Part shown: piece after piece, positions 11,336-21,846 of the stretch
Layout of the letters: every line of letters begins with the position of its first letter
Position numbering within the stretch: the first letter of the stretch is position 1
NCBI GenBank assembly: GCA_026874595.1
Contig: CM049306.1
Location: 94,417,642-94,481,641, forward strand
Direction: 5' to 3'
Origin: Sipunculus nudus
Taxonomy: Eukaryota; Annelida; Sipuncula; Golfingiida; Sipunculidae
DNA length: 64,000 bases
Position numbers and translations under genes: made by a program
Notes under the pieces: generated by a model
What the model saw: the letters and a program-made list of their open reading frames with translations, nothing else
Told to the model about the DNA's origin: nothing
Databases searched by the model: none

Positions 11336-14300
11336 ATCATAATTTATTTTAATTGAAGAATATTTGGAGAAAATTTCCAATGTCTTCATCATGAGCTGGA
11401 CAAATTGTTCATTGTTTAAGAAAAAAGTTCAATCATCAGCGAATATACATTGCTTTATTTCTGTACCTCCGACATTAATACCATATAAATTTCTATTCTG
11501 ATGGATCATACAGGCTAAAATAACAATTACCAAAATAAACAAATAAGGAGCTAATGGATCACCTTGTCTTGTACCCCGTTCTATTGGAAAATACCTAGTG
11601 GTTTGACCATTGTTTATAATGCAACTTTCTAAGTTATGATGCATTAATTTAATCAAATTTATCAAAGATTCTTCAAAACCAAATTTTTCGAGGATACCAA
11701 ACATAAAGGAGTAATCCACAGAGTCAAAAGCAGCTTCGAAATCTGCAGCAATAATTATTCCACCTTTATTTTCTATGTCTGTATATTTCATCATATCTGT
11801 AATTAATCTCACGGATTCTCCTGTACACCTACCAGGAACAAAAGCATTTTGATCTTCATTTATTAGTAATGGTAAAACCTTTTATCATCTGTTACTGATT
11901 ATCTTACTTAAAATTTTCACATCCGCGTTTATCAAACTTATTGGACGCCAGTTCTTAATTAACCGGTTGTCCCTTCCAGGTTTTTCTATTAATGTATCGA
12001 CTGCTTGTCTTTGGCTGGGTGTCATTTGTTTTATCTCAAAGCAATAGTTATAACAATTAAGTAATTCAGTTCCAATATCAGAGAGGAAAAATACATAAAA
12101 TTTTTTAGATAACCCATCATTCCCAGGGTTTTTATTGTTTTTATATCTTTTAATGCATCACGTTCGTCATTTATTGTTAATTCTAATTTCATTAAGTTGT
12201 TGTTCTCTGTGGTAAATCTAGGTACTACCACTTTTGACAGAAAGGTTTCCATATTTTATTCTAAATGTTTGTTTATTCTTTTATACATTTGAAAAAGTCT
12301 CTCAGTTTATTCAAAATATTTTGTTTATTCGTAATTTCTTGTCTATCTGCCAATAACTTTTTAATGCTGGCTTTTGCTTTGTTTCTTTTTTGTAAATTTA
12401 AGAAGTATTCAGTATTTCTTTCCCCTTCTTCAAACCATTGGGCACGGGACCTTATTATAATTCCTTGGGTAATGTGTTGATAGCAATCTTCAAGTGTCTG
12501 TTTGTTTCTAAATATTCTTTCAACATGTCAGACGATTCGTTAATTTTTGGTTCAAGATTATTTACAAGTTTTTCCCATTCTTTATACTCAGCCTTGAATT
12601 TCCTGGATTTAGTTTTACTGCACCTGATAGTAAATTCTCTTAATAAATACTTTAGATATTCCCACTTTTCCTTTGAATTACATTCTAACTCTAACTTCCA
12701 TTTATTGATTGCTGTCTCAAGTTCTTGGGTATATTTCCTGTCAGACAGCAGGGAATTATTAAATTTAAATATCCCTGAACCATAATTTTGCTCAGGCAGT
12801 GAACAGATTTTCATACGTATTGGAGAGTGATCTGATTCAATTGATGTAATTATATCACAATGTTTTATAAATGGCTGTAAGACAGTTGAAGTTAAAAAGA
12901 AGCCTAACCTTCTCTGTGTTAGAGAGTTATATCTTCTCCAAAAAAAAAAAACTTTTACTATTTTGATTTCTAATTCGCCATATATCATGAATATCTAAAC
13001 TTTCACATACATCATGCATGTAGGATATGATATTTTTCTTTAATTTCAAATTACCACCATCTGCGTCTTCTTATGTAAAACAGAAGTTAAAGTCACCACC
13101 CCAGATTATATGAATAGGTTCTTTTAATGTCAGTTTTATGATTTCAACTATTTTCTTCAAACATTTCATTTGCATTTGCTCTCAATTTGGCCCATATATA
13201 TTTATAAGTAAAAATTCAGGCCCGAGTATAGAATTTGGTCTTCACTTCCAAGATGGGTCTTAACTGAGTGGACCGTCTCATACTGGTAGTAGTCAACATA
13301 AGCCATAACATGCCTGATGATATGACATCGACATGCCTCCTTCTTCTCCATTACATGAATCCTTAATATCATTACGTCCGTCCGTATACACACATAACCT
13401 CGTCCATGCAGACCGGATTCTATACTCGGTCCAAATTCCCTTGAATAAGAAAATGTGTTATATCTTCCGTCTCTATCAATAATATTCTTTAACAGTGAAA
13501 ATTCTAGTATATTTTCAATTAAAGTTAACACTCCTTTGCTTAAGTTTGACCCATGACTAAAATAGCTCAGTCCATGCCATTGGTGACTCCAAGGTCCTAT
13601 ACAATTAATATCGGGTCTCTTGTAAAACATGATACTTTCATTACATCCATGTTTAAATGCTCAATTAAATATTTTTCTGCGTTTTTTTGTACTCCCTTAA
13701 TCCTCTAACATTAAGTGAAAGAATTGTAAATTTAAATGAACTGTTCAACATAAGTTAATCTATAAATACCATAATAGTACCATATTTACAAGTGATCGAG
13801 AGCCATTGTTCCTGACAACACGAGTAAGATAAGTGTCCCTACCTGTAAGCATTTGAGTCAAGTATCCCTGACCATCTGTACATCACTACATATAATAAAG
13901 ACACCACATAACATATAAAACAAGGTATCCAAATCATGTCCATAATTACAGTCACTGGTCAGGCCTCAATTTCCTCCTCAAGTACTTCATCCATGGTCTG
14001 TCCAAAACGCACCTAATGAACTGTGCCACCTGTATCAGAGAAGAACACATTCCCATTCCATGTCCCGGCTTGCTGGGCCCTGGGATCTTGTTTCACTCTG
14101 TTGAACACCGTTTGAAGGTCTTGACAAAGATCCTCAACAATTAACTTTCTGGAGCATTAAATTTGCCCCTGGCCTTGAGCACACTAGTTCTCTCATTAAC
14201 ATCGCGAATTTGACAGAAATGAACATTAAACCTCTGCATGAACACTTTTTATGATGGCAACTATCGCCATTGAACAGATATTTTATGACTACAGAAAGAT

Positions 14301-14390
14301 CGGTCCTTGAAATCTCATTGATATGGTCCTTAAAAGTCCTTAAAAGGTCCTTCATTTTGTAATAAGGGTTTGAGTAAGGATCCTAAGTAT
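11336..14390 (-). pseudogene. L1/Tx1-like LINE with ORF1 and ORF2 remnants, 3'-truncated
   Basis: On the minus strand, 14390-13959 reads as a probable ORF1 C-terminal part with an in-frame stop. Its last segment reads VEDLCQDLQTVFNRVKQDPR and ends TMDEVLEEEIEA. ORF2 follows, starting near 13735 with LSLNVRGLREYKKTQKN. It then shows apurinic endonuclease blocks (INIYGPN, IWGGDFNF, NSLTQRRLGFFL, SDHSPIRM) and reverse transcriptase blocks (KNWRPISLIN, AADFEAAFDSVDYSF, GTRQGDPLAPYLFIL, FADD near 11430). Frameshifts, stops and a MITE insertion have killed it. The element stops just past FADD, where the CR1/L2-like fragment begins. ORF1 has no recognised domain and is assigned by position and coding character. 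Confidence 0.82.
13219..13432. mobile_element. 214-bp MITE inserted in LINE endonuclease
   Basis: Terminal inverted repeats of 20 bp (GGCCCGAGTATAGAATTTGG at the left; the right end reads GGACCGAGTATAGAATCCGG on the minus strand) bound a non-coding insert. Removing it brings the endonuclease segments ending SYSREFG and beginning FLLINIYGPN back together, which shows it is an insertion. AAATTC flanks both sides (13212-13217 and 13433-13438), the likely target duplication. The superfamily is undetermined. Confidence 0.78.
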
Positions 14391-14950
14391 TCTTTGTCAT
14401 GATAGTGCATGTGTATCTGTTAAAAGCAACGTCAGTGACAACAAATCAAAAGCCTTATATCTATCATAACCAGAGGCGGACTAGGGTGTGACACCGGCTT
14501 TGGACTTTGAAAGAAAGCGGCACAAATCTGATATATTTTCCAATTGTCATCATTATATAGTTCATACCTTTCGCCATCGCCCCCCCCCCCCCCCCTCGCC
14601 CCGGGAAAGTTCCCGGGAAAGTTCCCGATGTCCCCCTGGACCGCCCCTGGTCATAATAGTTAGGCCTTCATAGTACTTGTGTTATCAGTGGTGACCCCTA
14701 TAGCTGATAGGCCTCAAAACCTGAAACTGTACCAACACATAATTCACAAATTTCATCAGTTTCATAATAATAAAAAAGAATGGAAAAAATTACATTTTAT
14801 GTAATGCAATGAGGATTCAATCCCTGCTCATGGTTTATTACCAGACCATGCACGTACACCGTGCACGTCTATGGCACTCATCCGTGATGCCGATACGGAT
14901 GAGTTGCCCCTGACCATACATGCATGGTTCAGTGAGCACACTTTGCCTGT
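14391..14950. other. Intergenic, nothing identified
   Basis: A poly-C tract lies at 14580-14595, next to short repeats of 'ccgggaaagtt'. No supported gene was found. Confidence 0.45.
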
Positions 14951-14952
14951 AA

Positions 14953-15149
14953 ATGGCCGTTAAGGAAAGTAGCAGTGTCAAGACGAGTAATTTATTGAGG
15001 GGAGATATAAATAGATTGATACTGACCTGTATAGCATCTTGTTGTTCCTCAAATGACCTGAGTGCTCAGATACTATCCGTATATAATACTCTGGATGTAA
15101 ATTGTCAAGAAGGATGTGGAATACCAAACTCAATGGACATGCAGTACAG
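14953..15149 (+). CDS. Possible isolated first coding exon, unknown protein
   Basis: An ATG opens 65 codons that run to a textbook splice donor (TACAG|GTAAGA at 15149/15150). The peptide begins MAVKESSSVKTSNLLRGDIN and contains a cysteine-rich stretch (CIASCCSS, then C..GCG). It does not look like the surrounding repeat-derived frames. I recognise no domain, and no matching downstream exon was identified, so a chance open frame is quite possible. Confidence 0.25.
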
Positions 15150-17089
15150 GTAAGACTCAGAGGTAATCACAGAACTATGATCAGTTGTTTAAAATGTAAA
15201 ATTTAAACCCGAAGAATGAATGAATTGAAAGGTTCATTTACCGTGTATGGCTCGCATGTAATTTAATATTAGGACGTGATCGTATGACCGTAGTTGTACA
15301 AGGTTGCCTGCTGCATCAGAAACTAAAAGTAAATTATACAATTAAAACACTGGAATTAATTATATATGTATAATTACACACACATGTATATATATATATA
15401 TATATGTGTATATGTGTGTGTAATTATATATATATAAATACTCGAAGAACACAACATCTGATGTGTCTTTCTTGTTTAGAAATGACTTTTCTTTTGTTAA
15501 AAAATAAATATCATGTTAAAACAAGAAAGAAACATGGAAGAAAACATTGAAACATGAACAAATATCAATGCAAATTTTATCAATTCATGTACAGTTAAAG
15601 AAAAAACCGCGTCCCAGATGAATTTAAAACACCTTTTTGAATGTTTTTAATTAAGTAATTTTTCCCCCAGGTTACAAATTTTGCACCTCTTATGGGACTG
15701 TATACTGTGAGATATACACAGACCTATTTATAAACATTGATATGTATACAATTTTTGTTTATACATGTTCGTGTGTGTATAAGAGTATAAAAATGGAAAT
15801 ATATGAATGGTGACTGCATGGATACATTTCAATGAAACTTGGGGTTTGGTAAATTGGTCTTGATCCGGGGAGTTCATATTAAGCTCACATGTGACGTCTA
15901 TGGTCCTTTAGCCTTCCGGTTGTTAACAGCTTTTCTCAGCAAAAACTGGGCGTATTCACCCAAGAATATATTGGCCCAAACCGATTTGGGTCGAGCCACC
16001 TGCGTAACTGAAGATTTTAAAAAATTACTTTATAATCAGTTTGGTATATTATTCGATCATGGTATACCAAACCCAAAGCTGAAGGGACGTGCATCTTCAC
16101 AACATAAATTACTGTAATTTAACGAAATTTGAATAAAATTATCGGAACCAGTTTTCCAGAACTGGCGCAGACACATTGGTCAAATGAATTGATTTTGTGC
16201 GCTTCTTCACACACAACAGATAGCTTGTCTCAGCAATTGCTGGGCTGATTAAAAAAAAAATTGGCATATATTCTTTAGGGGAAAATTGGCCAGCTTTGAA
16301 GGGCCAATTCCATTTCTGATTTTATATATATTTGTGTGTGTTTTAAGCCCGTTGAAATTTGTACCTTTTGCCGCATTTTGGTCTGATTCTACAGCAGCTT
16401 TGTATATATACTAATGCAAAGGTAAAACTTGGCCAATTGGTGAATTTAGTTCATGGTGCCATATACATGTTTACAGTAATATGAGTTTGCCTTTTGCTTC
16501 ACTATTTTTTCCTTTACTTCCTGTATGGGCAATTAAGTCATGACTGAATTGGCATTAAGTAATTTGATTCAAACTGCACATACACCCAACTAATTACCAA
16601 AGGAAGTGCTGTGTCGATTTTATTGTCAAAAGGGCAAAAGTAGAGGTCATATTTGAAAGTTATGCTCACTTTTTTCAGGATAATTCCTGTTTGGATTGGT
16701 TAATTGTATTCAGACTCCACACATATATATTCAATTACTAGAGCAATGTTTAAAAAAAGTCAAGGTCAAATATGTAGGTTAGGCCTATCCTCAGATTTTA
16801 ACGGATGATGAACGCTTGTTAGGATTGATGCATTTGAATTAACCTTCAAATTTATGGATCTCATAACTAAATGGTCAGGAGGACAAAGATTTTAGGTTAA
16901 ATTATTCACATGCTGGGTTCAAGGTGATTATTCTAATTCCAGCTGGAAGTGTTCAGTTGAAACCCATCACTCTAGAAAAAATCCAACTGCCTTTGCATAA
17001 GTTCGCCTCGTTCACAATGTTAACTCAACATATAAATCGTCTTACAGTTGTCCAGTGATCTAATGATCTAAGGGCAATTCTGGCTATGA
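15150..17089. other. Intergenic, microsatellite only
   Basis: A compound TA/TG repeat lies around 15358-15440. A roughly 90-codon open frame at 15839-16117 shows no recognisable domain or splice context and is not called. Nothing else is supported. Confidence 0.45.
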
Positions 17090-17425
17090 AAAGTTTTATA
17101 AGGCTTCTGTGAAGGATGTATGAACTTGTTTATCAATAACATGCAACACAGCAATGTTGACAAATTGGATAAACATGTAACTTAGTGTGGTAGGTTACAT
17201 ATATGCGTAGGTAGGAAGGTCACTTGTTGCAAAACTCCATTTGCAAAGCTCTGGCTTATCTGACTTGCCGCCAGATGCCCTTGTTGAATTTGTTTTATTT
17301 CGGCGGGATCCCACATATTATAAACACGTTGGTATAAACAAAAAAAAGCAGCCTGTGTGCCGTGATATCCACGTTTTATGGCCTATTTTATAAAAGCTCC
17401 AAGGGATTACCTTTAGTTTAGAAAG
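17090..17425 (+). repeat. Dispersed repeat, copy 2 (shared with gene 1 intron 2)
   Basis: This is a diverged copy, in the same orientation, of the 3520-3890 repeat. Shared blocks include aggttacatatatg, cttgttgcaaaac, ccgccagatgcccttgttga and cagcctgtgtgcc. No exon-like sequence follows it. Confidence 0.6.
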
Positions 17426-17910
17426 GTCAGAAAGATGACTGGGCCCCTTTAAACCTCACACATATATCCACCATCTGTGTATACACAACCCTACCTGCAA
17501 CAGGTCAAAACCTCTGGTCTTAGATGCGAATGACAGGTAGAAAAACTTTGAAACCAACTTTGATATCAGCTCATATAGGCAGATTAGAGCCTTGGTAGTG
17601 CTCAGTAAAAAGACATTTATGGTTGACGTATGGCCATATCATATTTGATGCTTCGGCAAGGCATTAAGCTCAATGTATAAAGATTAGTTATATTATCATG
17701 CAAACTTGTATAGAACTTTCATAAGCATCTTCAGTTTTAGTCAGAACATTAGATGTAACCAGAGAGTTATAGTGAAGCCTATAGATTTGATGGCTTCAAA
17801 ATTTTACAAGACTGGTATGGTGATGAAGGGTGTTTGCACAGCTAATGTTCCTTTCAAGCGTAAACACAAAATGTTAATTTAAGAAAAAAATTGGAATTAT
17901 ATTCTTTTAT

Positions 17911-18419
17911 TAGCACAGTTGGCTTAAAGTCATCTGAGCTATAAAACGATCACCTTTGTCTGTCTTCTGTCCGTCCGGTCGTTCGTTAACAGAGCATAAA
18001 TTGTAATCTCTGGACCAAGAAACTAAACCTGACATTAGGTCATTGTGACATATTCTCTGAGTTACGGGACCTGTTATTGCACCCCATAATAATTAAACAT
18101 AGGTACAAAAACTCCAATATCTGAATACCTAATGCATTGATTACCATGATCCTTACCATGCATATTGATCATGGATTATTTCTTTAGTCCTGCAAACTAG
18201 GGCCGCCAGCTTTATTTTTTGTGATTAAACGCATTTTTTTTTCTCAATTTTTAAGACCTTCAAGTGAACGTTACTGTTAGGTCTAGAAAATTTGTAACTG
18301 AACATCCATGGAGGTCTTTACTAAATATTCTAGGAAGCTGGAATAAGATCATAGTCACCTATATTTTACGATATTCTAGGGCCGAAAACATGATTTTGAG
18401 TAACCAGTGAGGCATAGGA

Positions 18420-18425
<6 letters not shown>
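17911..18425 (+). repeat. Hairpin-terminated repeat, copy 2 (5' part)
   Basis: The copy opens with the same hairpin as at 7837 (TAGCACAGTTGGCT, loop TAA, AGTCATCTGAGCTA), then GTCCGTCCGGTCG and the tctagaaaat / ggaggtc body. It is cut off at a (TA)n tract at 18426-18471. Confidence 0.65.

Positions 18426-18471
<46 letters not shown>
18426..18471. repeat. (TA)n microsatellite
   Basis: An uninterrupted TA run of about 46 bases. Confidence 0.95.
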
Positions 18472-18476
<5 letters not shown>

Positions 18477-18519
18477 AAGATATCAACAGCCTATATACGT
18501 TACAATCAATGTGTAAATA

Positions 18520-18662
18520 AGTCAATTTGTAAATTGTCTGAAGGTTTCAGTCAATTTACAAATTGCCTGATTCACTCACGCACTTTAAAAAATGACTGTA
18601 ATTTTCAGGCATTTTACAAATTGACTGAAAAATCAGTCTGTTTATTTGACACATTGACTGAA
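18520..18662. repeat. Cluster of short inverted CAATTTRYAAATTG-like motifs
   Basis: A motif of about 22 bases centred on the near-palindrome CAATTTGTAAATTG occurs around 18523, 18549 and 18608, in alternating orientation. The copies at 18547-18570 and 18607-18630 can pair as a stem of about 24 bp with a loop of about 36 bases. Function is unknown. Confidence 0.55.
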
Positions 18663-18725
18663 TCAATATGGAATAGTCTGTTGTTTCATATATCTCATTA
18701 CTGTGAAACAGCCATCGTCCATTAG

Positions 18726-19514
18726 TGTAACTTTGTGCCTGTTTTTTTTTCTAGGCTATTTATGAAGAAACTTGATCACATAATAAGACTAAAATACACA
18801 TACTGGTGCATGAGGGGTATAACCAGATTCATATAGCTGAAATATGCAGACTATTATAAATATAACATAATGAAATATGCATACTATATTTTTTAACTTA
18901 TATTGCTACATCCCTCATGTAAGAACGAGAATCAAGTCAAATGGAAGCTTTTGGTCAAATAACACATTAAAAAGTTTAAAATTTGCAATACTATGTGGAA
19001 TGAATGATATAGATTGTAGAATGTTGAAGGATAACCACAGTTACATGGTTGTTAATATCAAATATATGATAAAGATATCAATGCTTATAGGTGAGTTACA
19101 AAGGGTAACCACAATTATACCAACTATATTTGTTACTGTTGTTACTTGTTATTTAATTTACAAATTGACCGATTTGTACACATTGGCTGTAACATATATT
19201 TATATACGCGGCTTGACGCATTTATTTTGAACCCTCTTTTTTTTTATTCTTGTCCATGCATATAACCCATTTTACTCTGGATAAGTATAGGCGTAAAGGG
19301 ATTTTCAGGACATTTGTTCACAGGGTTATTCCTGAAAACAGGAATTCCAGATCTATGAAACTTTGTTCTTGCCACAATAATGGCTTACCTTTAAGAGTCA
19401 GTGTCTTTTCCCAGACAATAGCGACATGTGTTTTTGTCCAATGACACCAAATGTTCGGGTCGGTTTTATCGACAAAGAAAGGTCGCATATATTATAGCTT
19501 ATGTGATAAAAGTC
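18726..19514. other. Intergenic, nothing identified
   Basis: AT-rich. A 117-codon open frame at 18877-19230 has no recognisable domain or splice context and is not called. Confidence 0.4.
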
Positions 19515-20186
19515 TTATGGGGCTGTCCCACTTAGGCGACTCTACAAGCGACTACAGGCGACCAGGCTGTCGCGTCATGGTCGCCGGGGGGTCGCCAGTA
19601 TGGTCGCCTGTAGTCGCCTGTAGTTGTCCGAGGTCGCCCAAAGACGCGTGGCTTCTTACCTTTCGACGCAGGATTTTCAACATGTTCAAAATTCTCAGGC
19701 GTCAGCTTTTTTTACGCCAGTGTGCGAAGCCTGTCGTCTACTGGCGTGGGTGCGGTCGTGGGCTGTCGTCAGGTGACGTAGGTTGTCGTAGGCCCTGTCG
19801 CAGGCTATCGCCAGGTGACGCGGGTTGTCGTACGCCCTATCGTGGGCTAGTATACTTGAAACAGGGCCAATCCTTGTACCCGGCTCCACACATAGCACAG
19901 GATAGAGACTCGTCGAAGCTTGTCGCGGGTGGACGTAGCATGAATACTGGTGTCGTAGGTTGTCGTAGATGTGGTCGTAGGTTGTCGTAGGTGGATGTCC
20001 TTTGTAACGGCGATTAAGTCGTCGGGGGTAGGCAGCTTGCCGTAGCTTGTCGCCAGACCTATTGTAGCTTGTCGTAGACTATTGTCGTAGCGGAGGTCAA
20101 GTCGCCTGTTTTTCGGCGACCATGAGGCGACAGCCTGGTTGCCTGTAGTCGCCTGTAAAGTCCCCTAAGTGGGACAGCCCCATAAA
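19515..20186. mobile_element. Inverted-repeat (MITE-like) DNA element, GTCG-rich
   Basis: The ends are TATGGGGCTGTCCCACTTAG and its complement (right end at 20186). The inverted similarity extends about 75 bases inward through GCGACTACAGGCGACCAGGCTGTCGC. TA flanks both ends and could be the target duplication. The interior is a run of degenerate GTCGTAGG / GTCGCC units. The open frames it creates are repeat artefacts. Confidence 0.75.
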
Positions 20187-20187
20187 A

Positions 20188-20999
20188 CTACGATTCCTTT
20201 TACGCGGTTGCGGCCGTGGTACACGGTCGCGGTCTTTATATATGCCATTATGAAGGAACGATTCCTTTCATGCGTTTTCGGTCGCGTTACGTATCCGATC
20301 TGTCATCCGACAAAATATTTGTAGCGACCGGTCCGACAGAAAAAATCAAACGGATGAGGAATCCCGCTTAATTGACTACGTCACATGGGGGTTTCCCCAA
20401 GAATAACATGTTTATCAGCAAATGCCACGAGGAAAAACGATCTCCCCCTGATAAAATCGATTTAAATCATTGTAAATATGTGAACTATTGGCCTGCATGT
20501 CAATCACTGGTGAGTGATCTCCCCAATACATGTATATCTGTTTGGATTCAAGCAACTGGTTTCTTAATATGGTACTGCCACTTTTCACAATGCAGGATAC
20601 ATACATATATATAATATACTAGTTAATGGGGACCCGTTTAGTCCCGTTGTAGAGGAAGCGTATATTGCTACACCCACGTAGTGTGTCCCCAGAACCTTAA
20701 GTTAGCGATGTCTGGTGGTCGGTACGGAACAAATAATTTATACCTTCGTTGTAATGGGCCATGGTGAAGGTCGGCAATGACGAAGTTGAGAGCGGTGTGA
20801 TGTTGTGACACAGACCTGCGATGTGATGCTGCCGGGAATTCAATTGTTTGAATGTGGATGGGCCAAATTGGTGTAAGTTAGGACATCTGACTGACGCTGA
20901 TAGCAAAACTGGCCCACTGTCATGGCCCATTTCTTTGGGTGTACCGGGTCAAACAGACAGGACAATTTTAGTAGTACATGTATATAGATACCATACATA

Positions 21000-21061
<62 letters not shown>

Positions 21062-21191
21062 GTGATATGTACAAACTATTAATATTACATATGCAAACAT
21101 TCATTTATCTGCAACCGCGACCGCATAAAAGGAATCGGCCTTGTCGCAACCGAATACCGCGGCCGCAACCGCGTAAGAGAAATCGTAGGTT
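20188..21191. mobile_element. Second inverted-repeat element with CGCGGTTGCGGCCG arms
   Basis: The left arm (20188-20300) begins CTACGATTCCTTTTACGCGG. The right arm, read on the minus strand from 21191, begins CTACGATTTCTCTTACGCGG. Both continue TTGCGGCCG, and both contain a second GATTCCTTT block. The element starts within a few bases of the right end of the preceding element. A (TA)n tract at 21005-21053 lies inside. No transposase is encoded. Confidence 0.65.
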
Positions 21192-21846
21192 TATCGTTAG
21201 TGATGGCGCGGTTTATTTCGGAGTCTCGTGTATCTATACGGTGCTGGCTTACTGGACCAGAACACAGGACACGTCCGTTACGCGCAGTGCATATGCTCGT
21301 GGAAAAACTGTTGTTTTCATTTTTAATATCGATAATTATATTTTACATCACGAGTTAGTATCTCGCGTGCTTCTTTTATGTTAATATGCTGTCCTGGCTA
21401 AAGTTCTTAATTTTGGAAATGTATACATATATATGTGACTATTTTCCAATCCCAGAAATTTCTTTGAGTTTACGCAACTCAGATTTAGTAAGGCGGTTTT
21501 GTTCTGAATCTTTCTTTGAGTTTCGTATACGAAAATGCACCATATTGCAACAGATACCACCGGAAAGATTGAAGGTCTATGAATGAATATTTTTATGAGA
21601 ATAATAGAAATCTTGATGGCGCAAGTTATTGGTCCTGGTTCGATTATTGATAAGATGAAGCCTTCTTGTCGGGCGAAATGTTAATACATGTAAATCGATT
21701 ATTGGCAAGGGTTTTACTTTTTTAATTTTCATGAGACGAGGCCTTGTCAAAGACAATGAAAAGGCTTTACAGGGACAAGCTGAAGAGACTTATCTTGATT
21801 TTATATCTAAAAAAGATTAATCAGCTTTCTTGCAAGTCTGCCCTTT
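21192..21846. other. Intergenic, nothing identified
   Basis: Short open frames only, without recognisable domains or splice context. Confidence 0.4.

Noticed and set aside
19451-19990. 179-codon open frame
   Set aside because: It is translated from the GTCG-rich degenerate repeats of an inverted-repeat element (GCRRPCRRLSPGDAGCR pattern) and starts outside it.
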